Assembly: GCF_018375725.1 (NCBI RefSeq)
Contig: NZ_JAHACR010000127.1
Location: 1-10,697 of the forward strand
DNA: 10,697 nucleotides
DNA from: Burkholderia sp.
GTDB taxonomy: Bacteria; Pseudomonadota; Gammaproteobacteria; Burkholderiales; Burkholderiaceae
Reading direction: 5' to 3'
A program made the position numbers and the translations under genes. Positions 1 to 6,002 of this stretch are shown one piece after another. A model generated the notes under the pieces. It saw only the letters and a program-made list of their open reading frames with translations. It searched no databases and was not told where the DNA came from. The number at the start of each line of letters is the position of its first letter. Position 1 is the stretch's first letter.

Positions 1-616
1 TCGTCACGCCCTGCGCCTTCGCCGAAGCGGCGAGCGTCGTCGCGATCCGGTCGGTTTCGAACAGCCCCGGCAGCAGATTGTTGATCGTCACGCCCTGCCC
101 CGCGACCTTGCGCGACAGCCCCGCGACGAAGCCGGTCAGCCCCGAGCGCGCGCCGTTCGACAGCGCGAGCACGTCGATCGGCGCCTTCACGGCCGAACTC
201 GTAATGTTGACGATCCGGCCGAAACCGCGCGCGATCATTCCGTCGACGGTCGCGCGAATCAGTTCGATCGGCGTCAGCATGTTCGACTCGAGCGCGCGGA
301 TCCAGTCGTCGTGCGAGAAATCGCGGAAGTCGCCGGGCGGCGGCCCGCCGGCATTCGTCACGAGAATGTCCGGCTGCGGGCAGGCGGCGAGCGCGGCCGC
401 GCGGCCGTCGGGCGTCGTGATGTCGCAGGCGACGGCGGTGATCGACACGTTCGATTCGGCGCGGATCTCCTCCGCGGTTTCCTCGAGCGTCTCGCGCGTG
501 CGCGCGACGATCACGAGATTCACGCCCTCGGCGGCCAGCGCTTCCGCGCAGCCGCGTCCGAGGACCTTGCTCGCCGCGCACACGAGCGCGGTCTTGCCTG
601 CGATGCCCAGATCCAT
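1..616 (-). CDS. SDR family oxidoreductase with atypical active site, N-terminal 205 residues (3' end outside window)
   Basis: The reverse strand reads open from an ATG at 614-616 to the window edge, giving the first 205 residues of a protein that is usually about 260 long in this family. A purine-rich Shine-Dalgarno stretch (AGGGAAGGG) lies a few bases upstream of the ATG. It is a Rossmann-fold short-chain dehydrogenase/reductase: beta-1 and the cofactor loop are at residues 9-22, the acidic residue D65 ends the VACD segment, the NAG motif is at 88-90, and the catalytic-serine strand NITSS is at 137-141. The usual YxxxK motif is not present: counting 13 residues on from S140 gives S153, and the Lys position is R157 (segment LSNGAR, 152-157). 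The cofactor loop is AASKVLGRG rather than TGxxxGxG, so two of its three glycines are replaced. I recall a widespread proteobacterial SDR subgroup with this LSNGARSGL segment, often labelled 3-oxoacyl-ACP reductase without experimental support. Substrate unknown. Transcribed divergently from upp. Confidence 0.9.
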   Translation of the reverse strand, partial: MDLGIAGKTALVCAASKVLGRGCAEALAAEGVNLVIVARTRETLEETAEEIRAESNVSITAVACDITTPDGRAAALAACPQPDILVTNAGGPPPGDFRDFSHDDWIRALESNMLTPIELIRATVDGMIARGFGRIVNITSSAVKAPIDVLALSNGARSGLTGFVAGLSRKVAGQGVTINNLLPGLFETDRIATTLAASAKAQGVT

Positions 617-816
617 CGATGCCCTTCCCTGCGATGTGCGCCGGCCAAAGCGGCGGCGCGGGTTGTCGGTCGGTTTCGTCCTATGACTTGCCGATGAGAC
701 ATCGATAATATCCGGATCGCGCGGGCCATCTTGGGTAAACTTGCGGCTATGCTGCGGAACCGGGCGTCCCGCCCGTTTGCCGCCCCGAATCTTTTTTGCC
801 GCTCAGGCACCCCGTC
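617..816. promoter_or_regulatory. Divergent intergenic region between the SDR gene and upp
   Basis: This 200-bp gap must hold the control signals for the leftward SDR gene and rightward upp. An AT-rich patch, GATAATAT at 704-711, stands out in the GC-rich surroundings; GATAAT (704-709) on the plus strand or TATTAT on the minus strand could be a -10 element, but I see no good -35 for either. A second plus-strand candidate is TATGCT at 748-753. A 6-bp hairpin (CGGGCG 761-766, CGCCCG 770-775) lies in what would be the upp leader, and a run of six T occurs at 792-797. These are suggestions only; no start site can be fixed from sequence. Confidence 0.35.
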
Positions 817-1467
817 ATGAAACAGGACAGCCGTTTCCCGAATCTTTTCATCCTCGACCACCCGCTGATCCAGCACAAGCTCACCCACATGCGCGACAAG
901 GACACGTCGACGCGCACGTTCCGCGAGCTGCTGCGCGAGATCACGCTGCTGATGGGTTATGAAATCACCCGCAACCTGCCGATCACGACCAAGCGGGTCG
1001 CGACCCCGCTCGTCGACATCGACGCGCCGGTGATCGCCGGCAAGAAGCTCGCGATCGTGCCGGTGCTGCGTGCGGGGATCGGGATGTCGGACGGTCTGCT
1101 CGAACTGATTCCGTCCGCACGCGTCGGCCATATCGGCGTGTACCGCGCCGACGACCACCGCCCGGTCGAATATCTGGTGCGCCTGCCCGACCTCGAGGAC
1201 CGGATCTTCATCCTGTGCGATCCGATGGTTGCGACCGGCTACTCGGCCGTGCATGCGGTCGACGTGCTCAAGCGCCGCAACGTGCCGGCCGCCAACATCG
1301 TCTTCGTCGCGCTCGTGGCCGCGCCCGAGGGCATCCAGGTGTTCCAGGACGCGCATCCGGACGTGAAGGTGTACGTCGCATCGCTCGATTCGCACCTGAA
1401 CGAGCACGCGTACATCGTGCCGGGCCTCGGCGACGCGGGCGACCGCCTGTTCGGCACGAAGAACTGA
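817..1467 (+). CDS. upp: Uracil phosphoribosyltransferase
   Basis: Converts uracil and PRPP to UMP and diphosphate in the cytosolic pyrimidine salvage pathway. The product is 216 residues, close to the usual 208-216. The ATG at 817 gives the family-typical start MKQDSRFPNLF; an in-frame TTG at 796 would add seven residues and has less support. Type I phosphoribosyltransferase features are visible: LRAGIGMSDG (84-93), the PRPP-binding loop DPMVATGYSA (135-144), VAAPEG (167-172), and the uracil-binding C-terminus PGLGDAGDRLFGTK (202-215). The PRPP loop carries Tyr at 142, where E. coli Upp has Gly (DPMLATGGS). There is no uraA-type permease next to it in this window. A strong hairpin follows 47 bases after the stop, so upp is probably monocistronic. 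Confidence 0.97.
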   Translation: MKQDSRFPNLFILDHPLIQHKLTHMRDKDTSTRTFRELLREITLLMGYEITRNLPITTKRVATPLVDIDAPVIAGKKLAIVPVLRAGIGMSDGLLELIPSARVGHIGVYRADDHRPVEYLVRLPDLEDRIFILCDPMVATGYSAVHAVDVLKRRNVPAANIVFVALVAAPEGIQVFQDAHPDVKVYVASLDSHLNEHAYIVPGLGDAGDRLFGTKN

Positions 1468-1514
1468 CGCCGCGCGGCGCCCCGGCGGGCATCCGTCCGG
1501 GCGGTTTGCGGTGC

Positions 1515-1538
1515 GCGGCGCCCCGAGCGGGGCGCCGC
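1515..1538 (+). terminator. Strong hairpin after upp, possible terminator without a T-tract
   Basis: A perfect 10-bp GC-only stem (1515-1524 with 1529-1538) closes on the loop GAGC, 47 bases after the upp stop. No T-run follows directly, so it is not a textbook intrinsic terminator. It may terminate weakly, protect the upp 3' end, or work with Rho. It ends three bases before the yebC promoter palindrome. Confidence 0.5.
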
Positions 1539-1540
1539 CG

Positions 1541-1555
1541 CGTGATAAAATCACG
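1541..1555 (+). promoter_or_regulatory. Probable yebC promoter: extended -10 inside a palindrome
   Basis: CGTGATAAAATCACG is a perfect inverted repeat (6-bp arms, AAA centre). It contains TGATAAAAT (1543-1551), which fits a sigma-70 extended -10 (TG, one base, TAAAAT matching TATAAT at 5 of 6). No good -35 is visible 16-18 bases upstream, where the upp hairpin lies, as can be tolerated by extended -10 promoters. Transcription would start near 1558, leaving a leader of about 110 bases before yebC. The palindrome could also be a repressor site that occludes the -10. Confidence 0.5.
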
Positions 1556-1667
1556 TTCTACTCGACACGCGCGGCCCACGCGGCTTATTGCCCGCCCCGG
1601 CGGCCGCCGATTCAACGACACATTGGCATAAACGCCCGCGCAACGCGCGCAGGCGACGGAGAAAGGT

Positions 1668-2396
1668 ATGGCTGGTCACTCGAAATGGGCCAACATCAAG
1701 CATAAGAAGGCAGCAGCCGACGCGAAGCGCGGCAAGATCTGGACCCGCCTCATCAAGGAAATTCAGGTGGCGGCACGCCTCGGCGGCGGCGACCCGGGCT
1801 CGAATCCGCGCCTGCGCCTCGCCGTCGACAAGGCGGCCGACGCGAACATGCCGAAGGACAACGTCAAACGCGCGATCGACCGCGGCGTCGGCGGCGCGGA
1901 CGGCGCGAACTACGAGGAAATCCGCTACGAAGGCTACGGCATCGGCGGCGCGGCGATCATCGTCGACACGCTGACCGACAACCGCACCCGCACCGTCGCG
2001 GAAGTCCGTCACGCATTCTCGAAGTTCGGCGGCAACATGGGCACCGACGGTTCGGTCGCCTTCATGTTCGATCACGTCGGCCAGTTCCTGTTCGCGCCGG
2101 GCACGTCTGAAGATACGCTGATGGATGCGGCGCTCGAGGCGGGCGCGAACGACGTCAGCACGAACGACGACGGCTCGATCGAAGTGCTGTGCGACTGGCA
2201 GGAATTCTCGAAGGTGAAGGACGCGCTCGAAGCCGCCGGCTTCAAGGCGGAACTCGCCGAAGTGACGATGAAGCCGCAGAGCGAAGTCGAGTTCAACGGC
2301 GACGACGCGGCGAAGATGCAAAAGCTCCTGGATGCGCTCGAGAACCTCGACGACGTGCAGGAGGTGTATACGAACGCCGTCATCATCGAGGAATGA
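1668..2396 (+). CDS. yebC: YebC/PmpR (TACO1) family protein
   Basis: The product is 242 residues, close to E. coli YebC (about 246). The conserved start MAGHSKWANIKHKKAAADAKRG and the motif NPRLRLAVDKAADANMPKDN (46-65) identify the family. The ATG is preceded by GGAGA (1658-1662) with a five-base gap, a good Shine-Dalgarno sequence. Members are often annotated as DNA-binding transcriptional regulators (for example PmpR of Pseudomonas), but the mitochondrial homologue TACO1 is a translation activator and bacterial YebC has been linked to relief of ribosome stalling, so the regulator label should be held loosely. The three-domain alpha/beta architecture looks complete, and the acidic C-terminus ends VYTNAVIIEE. 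In many gammaproteobacteria yebC sits beside ruvC; here it lies alone between upp and purD. Confidence 0.96.
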   Translation: MAGHSKWANIKHKKAAADAKRGKIWTRLIKEIQVAARLGGGDPGSNPRLRLAVDKAADANMPKDNVKRAIDRGVGGADGANYEEIRYEGYGIGGAAIIVDTLTDNRTRTVAEVRHAFSKFGGNMGTDGSVAFMFDHVGQFLFAPGTSEDTLMDAALEAGANDVSTNDDGSIEVLCDWQEFSKVKDALEAAGFKAELAEVTMKPQSEVEFNGDDAAKMQKLLDALENLDDVQEVYTNAVIIEE

Positions 2397-2443
2397 GATG
2401 CCGGCCGCCGCACGCGATTCGCGGCGGCGGCCCGACCGGTTTC

Positions 2444-2480
2444 GCGGCCGGCGCCTGAGTGCGCCGGCCGCCACGTTTTC
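2444..2480 (+). terminator. Intrinsic terminator after yebC
   Basis: A perfect 11-bp GC stem (2444-2454 with 2461-2471), with the six-base loop CTGAGT, is followed four bases later by TTTT (2476-2479). A second, smaller hairpin (2404-2411 with 2421-2428) lies just upstream of it, soon after the yebC stop at 2396. The terminator ends 19 bases before the purD ATG, so it would sit in the leader of any read-through transcript and could set how much yebC transcription reaches purD. No convincing separate purD promoter is visible in the 102-base gap. Confidence 0.65.
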
Positions 2481-2498
2481 TAGTCTGCGGGGAATCCC

Positions 2499-3776
2499 AT
2501 GAAACTACTCGTCGTCGGTTCCGGCGGCCGCGAACACGCACTTGCGTGGAAGCTCGCCCAGTCGCCGCGCGTCCAGATGGTCTACGTCGCGCCCGGCAAT
2601 GGCGGCACGGCACAGGACGAGCGCCTGAAGAATATCGACATCACGTCGCCCGACGCGCTCGCCGACTTCGCGGAAAGCGAAGGCGTCGCGTTCACGCTCG
2701 TCGGCCCGGAAGCGCCGCTCGCGGCCGGGATCGTCAACCTGTTCCGCGCGCGCGGGCTGAAGATCTTCGGCCCGACCCGCGAAGCGGCGCAGCTCGAAAG
2801 CTCGAAGGATTTCGCGAAGGCGTTCATGAAGCGCCACGGCATCCCGACGGCCGACTACGAAACATTCACCGATGCGGCCGCCGCCCATGCGTACCTCGAT
2901 GCGAAGGGCGCGCCGATCGTCGTCAAGGCCGACGGCCTGGCCGCCGGCAAGGGCGTCGTCGTCGCGATGACGCTGGAAGAAGCGCACGCGGCCGTCGACA
3001 TGATGCTGTCCGGCAACAAGCTCGGCGATGCCGGCGCGCGCGTCGTGATCGAGGAGTTCCTCGACGGCGAGGAAGCGAGCTTCATCGTGATGGTCGACGG
3101 CAAGCACGCGCTTGCGCTCGCATCGAGCCAGGACCACAAGCGCCTGCTCGACGAGGACCGCGGCCCGAACACGGGCGGCATGGGCGCCTACTCGCCCGCG
3201 CCGATCGTCACGCCGCAGATGCACGCGCGCGTGATGCGCGAAATCATCATGCCGACGGTGCGCGGCATGGAGAAGGACGGCATCCGCTTCACCGGCTTCC
3301 TGTACGCGGGCCTGATGATCGACAAGGACGGCAATCCGCGCACGCTGGAATTCAACTGCCGGATGGGCGACCCGGAGACGCAGCCGATCATGGCGCGTCT
3401 GAAGAGCGATTTCTCGAAGGTCGTCGAACAGGCGATCGCGGGCACGCTCGATACGCTCGAGCTCGAATGGGACCGCCGCACCGCGCTCGGCGTCGTGCTG
3501 GCCGCCCACGGCTACCCTGACGCACCGCGCAAGGGCGACCGCATCAACGGCATCCCGGCCGAGACCGAGCAGGCCGTGACGTTCCATGCGGGCACGACGC
3601 TCGACGGCGACAAGCTGACGACGTCGGGCGGCCGCGTGCTGTGCGTGGTCGGCCTCGCCGACTCGGTGCGCGAGGCGCAGCAGCACGCCTACGAAACGAT
3701 CAACCAGATCAATTTCGAAGGCATGCAGTACCGCCGCGACATCGGCTACCGCGCACTGAACCGCAAGAGCGCGTGA
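2499..3776 (+). CDS. purD: Phosphoribosylamine--glycine ligase (GAR synthetase)
   Basis: Joins 5-phosphoribosylamine and glycine using ATP to make glycinamide ribonucleotide, the second step of purine synthesis, in the cytosol. The product is 425 residues (E. coli 429). Domains in order: N-terminal domain with GSGGREHALAWKL (7-19) and GPEAPL (69-74); ATP-grasp domain with KADGLAAGKGVVV (143-155), the family signature around RGPNTGGMGAYSPAP (221-235) and the metal-binding segment EFNCRMGDPETQ (284-295); C-terminal domain ending at 425 with YRRDIGYRAL. All key segments look intact. The start has GGGGA a few bases upstream. It is not next to purH in this window; it stands between yebC and hemF, with its own terminator. 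Confidence 0.98.
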   Translation: MKLLVVGSGGREHALAWKLAQSPRVQMVYVAPGNGGTAQDERLKNIDITSPDALADFAESEGVAFTLVGPEAPLAAGIVNLFRARGLKIFGPTREAAQLESSKDFAKAFMKRHGIPTADYETFTDAAAAHAYLDAKGAPIVVKADGLAAGKGVVVAMTLEEAHAAVDMMLSGNKLGDAGARVVIEEFLDGEEASFIVMVDGKHALALASSQDHKRLLDEDRGPNTGGMGAYSPAPIVTPQMHARVMREIIMPTVRGMEKDGIRFTGFLYAGLMIDKDGNPRTLEFNCRMGDPETQPIMARLKSDFSKVVEQAIAGTLDTLELEWDRRTALGVVLAAHGYPDAPRKGDRINGIPAETEQAVTFHAGTTLDGDKLTTSGGRVLCVVGLADSVREAQQHAYETINQINFEGMQYRRDIGYRALNRKSA

Positions 3777-3780
3777 CGTC

Positions 3781-3810
3781 GGCACCGCCGGACGGCGGTG
3801 CCTTTTCTCT
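3781..3810 (+). terminator. Intrinsic terminator of purD
   Basis: A perfect 9-bp stem (3781-3789 with 3794-3802), loop GGAC, runs directly into TTTTCTCT. It begins only four bases after the purD stop. This is the clearest Rho-independent terminator in the window, and its T-tract occupies the place where the -35 of the downstream hemF promoter should lie. Confidence 0.88.
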
Positions 3811-3836
3811 GCCGGGGTTCGATAGAATGCCCGGCA
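3810..3836 (+). promoter_or_regulatory. Candidate hemF promoter (-10) within a 7-bp inverted repeat
   Basis: TAGAAT at 3823-3828 matches the sigma-70 -10 consensus at 5 of 6, about 58 bases before the hemF ATG. It sits between the arms of a perfect inverted repeat, TGCCGGG (3810-3816) and CCCGGCA (3830-3836), 13 bases apart. No convincing -35 is present; the region 16-18 bases upstream is the end of the purD terminator. A protein bound to both arms would cover the -10, so the dyad could be an operator. Because CTTTTTT follows at 3841-3847, the dyad could instead be a second, weaker terminator hairpin. Confidence 0.35.
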
Positions 3837-3853
3837 GATGCTTTTTTGATGCA

Positions 3854-3871
3854 CCCCGGCGAAAGCGGGGG
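3854..3871 (+). other. Small hairpin in the hemF leader
   Basis: CCCC (3854-3857) pairs with GGGG (3868-3871), and after one G-G mismatch GC (3859-3860) pairs with GC (3865-3866) around a GAAA tetraloop of the GNRA type. It ends 14 bases before the hemF ATG, and no strong Shine-Dalgarno sequence is seen between them, so it may affect ribosome access. Short GC-rich hairpins are common at this base composition, so the evidence is weak. Confidence 0.3.
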
Positions 3872-3885
3872 CGCCCAGTTCAGAG

Positions 3886-4809
3886 ATGACCGATTCGACC
3901 TACGACGTGGAACGCGTGCGCGCCTATCTTCAGGGCCTGCAAACGCGCATTGCCGACGCGCTCGGCGCGCTTGACGGCACGCCGCTTGCGACCGACGCAT
4001 GGCAGCGCGAGCCGGGCGAGCGCCTGCGCGGCGGCGGCTGCACGCGCATCCTCGAGGGCGGACAGGTGTTCGAGCGCGCCGGCATCGGCTTTTCCGACGT
4101 CGCCGGCGACGCGCTGCCGCCGTCGGCCAGCGCGGCGCGGCCGCAGCTGGCGGGCCGCGGCTTCGAGGCGCTCGGCGTGTCGCTCGTGCTGCACCCGCGC
4201 AACCCGTATTGCCCGACCGTGCACATGAACGTGCGGATGCTGATCGCGACCAAGCCTGGCGAGGAGCCCGTGTTCTGGTTCGGCGGCGGCATGGATCTGA
4301 CGCCGATTTACGGCTTCGAAGAAGATGCCCGTCATTTCCATCAGACCTGCAAGGACGCGCTCGATCCGTTCGGCGCGGATCTTTACCCGCGCTTCAAGCA
4401 ATGGTGCGACGAGTATTTCTTCCTCAAGCACCGCAACGAAGCGCGCGGCATCGGCGGCATCTTCTTCGACGACCACGCCGAGCCTGGCTTCGAACGCGCA
4501 TTCGAGATGATGCAGCGTGTCGGCGACGCATTCCTGAGCGCCTACCTGCCGATCGTCGAGCGACGCCGCGACACGCCGTACGGCGAGCGCGAGCGCGCGT
4601 TCCAGGCATACCGCCGCGGCCGCTATGTCGAGTTCAACCTGGTATTCGACCGGGGCACCCTGTTCGGCCTGCAAAGCGGCGGCCGGACCGAGTCGATCCT
4701 GATGTCGATGCCACCCGTCGCGAACTGGCGCTACAACTGGCAACCCGAGCCGGGCTCGCCGGAAGCGCGCCTGACCAGCGATTTCCTCGTGCCGCGCGAC
4801 TGGGTCTGA
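3886..4809 (+). CDS. hemF: Oxygen-dependent coproporphyrinogen III oxidase
   Basis: Oxidatively decarboxylates coproporphyrinogen III to protoporphyrinogen IX with O2 in heme synthesis; soluble. The product is 307 residues (E. coli 299). The family signature CDEYFFLKHRNEARGIGG (174-191) is present, with GGGMDLTP (133-140) and YVEFNLVFDRGTLFGLQSGG (247-266). The four histidines held to be important in E. coli HemF (96, 106, 145, 175) correspond here, with a constant offset of seven, to H103, H113, H152 and H182, so the active site looks complete. The Shine-Dalgarno sequence is weak (AGAG very close to the ATG). The stop is 37 bases before nadD with no terminator between, so nadD may be partly transcribed from the hemF promoter. 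As an oxygen-requiring enzyme it fits an aerobic organism; no hemN is in the window. Confidence 0.98.
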   Translation: MTDSTYDVERVRAYLQGLQTRIADALGALDGTPLATDAWQREPGERLRGGGCTRILEGGQVFERAGIGFSDVAGDALPPSASAARPQLAGRGFEALGVSLVLHPRNPYCPTVHMNVRMLIATKPGEEPVFWFGGGMDLTPIYGFEEDARHFHQTCKDALDPFGADLYPRFKQWCDEYFFLKHRNEARGIGGIFFDDHAEPGFERAFEMMQRVGDAFLSAYLPIVERRRDTPYGERERAFQAYRRGRYVEFNLVFDRGTLFGLQSGGRTESILMSMPPVANWRYNWQPEPGSPEARLTSDFLVPRDWV

Positions 4810-4835
4810 GCCCGGCCGCCCGCGACCGCAACGTT

Positions 4836-4849
4836 AAGGAAGCGTTCTG
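4836..4849 (+). promoter_or_regulatory. Shine-Dalgarno AAGGA and CTG initiation codon of nadD
   Basis: AAGGA at 4836-4840 is followed by six bases and then CTG at 4847-4849. The nadD frame is closed upstream by TAA at 4835-4837, and no in-frame ATG, GTG or TTG occurs before the essential nucleotide-binding motif. The spacing is ideal for CTG 4847 and poor for the other in-frame CTG or ATC codons, which makes CTG the best-supported start. Confidence 0.7.
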
Positions 4850-5548
4850 GACATCCCTGCCAGCCTCGCCCCGCTGCCGCGCCGTATCGGCCTGCTGGGC
4901 GGCACGTTCGACCCGATCCACGACGGCCACCTCGCGCTCGCGCGACGCTTCGCCGAGGTGCTCGACCTGACCGAACTGGTGCTGCTGCCCGCCGGGCAGC
5001 CGTACCAGAAGCGCGGCGTGTCGCCGGCCGAGCATCGGCTCGCGATGACCCGCGCGGCCGCGCAGTCGCTCGTATTGCCGGGCGTGACCGTCAGCGTCGC
5101 GACCGACGAAATCGAGCATGCAGGGCCGACGTACACGGTCGAGACGCTCGCGCGCTGGCGCGGGCGCATCGGCCCCGATGCATCGCTGTCGCTCCTGATC
5201 GGCGCGGATCAGCTCGTGCGTCTCGACACCTGGCGCGACTGGCAGCGCCTGTTCGCCTACGCGCACGTCTGCGTGGCGACCCGTCCCGGCTTCGCTCTCG
5301 GCGCGGCGTCGCAGGCCGTCGCGCAGGAAGTCGCCGCGCGGCAGGCCGGCGCCGCCGTACTCGAGGCCACGCCGGCCGGCCATGTGCTGATCGACACGAC
5401 GCTCGCGTTCGACGTCGCCGCGACCGACATCCGCGCGCACCTGCGCGAATGCCTCGCGCGCCACGCCCGGATGCCCGACGCGTCGGTCGAGCATGTGCCG
5501 CCGGCCGTCTGGGCCTATATTCTTCAACATCGCCTTTACCATTCCTGA
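4847..5548 (+). CDS. nadD: Nicotinate-nucleotide adenylyltransferase, CTG start
   Basis: Transfers AMP from ATP to nicotinate mononucleotide to make deamido-NAD, the penultimate step of NAD synthesis. From CTG 4847 the product is 233 residues (E. coli 213). The nucleotidyltransferase motif GGTFDPIHDGH is at 18-28, with both HxGH histidines (H25, H28). GPTYTVETL (93-101), IGADQL (118-123) and TWRDW (128-132) match the substrate-binding region, and VAATDIR (190-196) corresponds to the C-terminal ISATxIR motif. The first standard start codon in frame, GTG 4958, would delete the GGTFDPIHDGH motif, so it cannot be the true start. The stop is four bases before rsfS, which suggests translational coupling. 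The neighbour order nadD-rsfS-rlmH is a common bacterial arrangement. The frame is continuous, with no sign of decay. Confidence 0.95.
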   Translation: MDIPASLAPLPRRIGLLGGTFDPIHDGHLALARRFAEVLDLTELVLLPAGQPYQKRGVSPAEHRLAMTRAAAQSLVLPGVTVSVATDEIEHAGPTYTVETLARWRGRIGPDASLSLLIGADQLVRLDTWRDWQRLFAYAHVCVATRPGFALGAASQAVAQEVAARQAGAAVLEATPAGHVLIDTTLAFDVAATDIRAHLRECLARHARMPDASVEHVPPAVWAYILQHRLYHS

Positions 5549-5552
5549 TTCC

Positions 5553-5993
5553 ATGGATATCCGCAAACTGCAGCGCGTGATCGTCGACGCCCTCGAAGAC
5601 GTCAAGGCGCAAGACATCAAAGTTTTCAACACGAGCCATCTGACCGAGCTGTTCGATCGCGTGATCGTCGCGTCCGGCACGTCGAACCGGCAGACCAAGG
5701 CGCTGGCGTCGAACGTCCGCGACAAGGTCAAGGAGGCCGGCGGCGACGTCGTCAGCTCCGAAGGCGAAGACACGGGCGAATGGGTGCTCGTCGACTGCGG
5801 CGACGCGGTCGTGCACATCCTGCATCCCGCGCTGCGCCAGTACTACAACCTCGAGGAAATCTGGGGCGACAAGCCGGTGCGCATGAAGCTCGGCGGCAAG
5901 AGCCCGAACGGTGCGGCCACCGATGCCGACGACGAGGAAGACGAGGACGGCGACGTCAGCCCGGCACGCAAGACGCCCGCCCGCCGTCGCTGA
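5553..5993 (+). CDS. rsfS: Ribosomal silencing factor RsfS with charged C-terminal tail
   Basis: RsfS (formerly YbeB/Iojap) binds ribosomal protein uL14 on the 50S subunit and blocks 30S joining when nutrients are short. The product is 146 residues; the E. coli protein is 105. The core aligns to about residue 104: DIKVFNTSHLTELFDRVIVASGTSNRQTKAL, then SSEGEDTGEWVLVDCGDAVVHILHPALRQYYNLEEIW. Residues 105-146 are additional: a linker, a strongly acidic run (D124 to D134, nine of eleven residues Asp or Glu), then a basic end (ARKTPARRR). ATG 5553 is chosen because it gives the family-typical start MDIRKLQ; a GTG at 5493 would overlap nadD by 56 bases. No Shine-Dalgarno sequence is evident, so expression probably depends on coupling to nadD. 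Confidence 0.95.
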   Translation: MDIRKLQRVIVDALEDVKAQDIKVFNTSHLTELFDRVIVASGTSNRQTKALASNVRDKVKEAGGDVVSSEGEDTGEWVLVDCGDAVVHILHPALRQYYNLEEIWGDKPVRMKLGGKSPNGAATDADDEEDEDGDVSPARKTPARRR

Positions 5994-6002
5994 CCCCGGC
6001 CG

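Noticed and set aside
78..686. Plus-strand open frame opposite the SDR gene
   Set aside because: Ser/Ala/Pro/Arg-rich shadow; the opposite strand encodes a recognisable Rossmann-fold SDR.
520..1554. Minus-strand open frame of 344 codons across the upp region
   Set aside because: Overlaps the SDR start and all of upp, has no family resemblance, and its frame disagrees with the clear SDR frame.
2505..3854. Minus-strand open frame of 449 codons opposite purD
   Set aside because: Antisense shadow of purD with typical low-complexity His/Arg/Val composition. It would also read through the purD terminator.
4958..5548. nadD starting at GTG 4958
   Set aside because: This start would remove the nucleotide-binding motif GGTFDPIHDGH, so the enzyme could not work; translation must begin upstream.
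5493..5552. Longer rsfS from GTG 5493
   Set aside because: It adds 20 residues with no family counterpart and overlaps nadD by 56 bases; ATG 5553 gives the conserved start.
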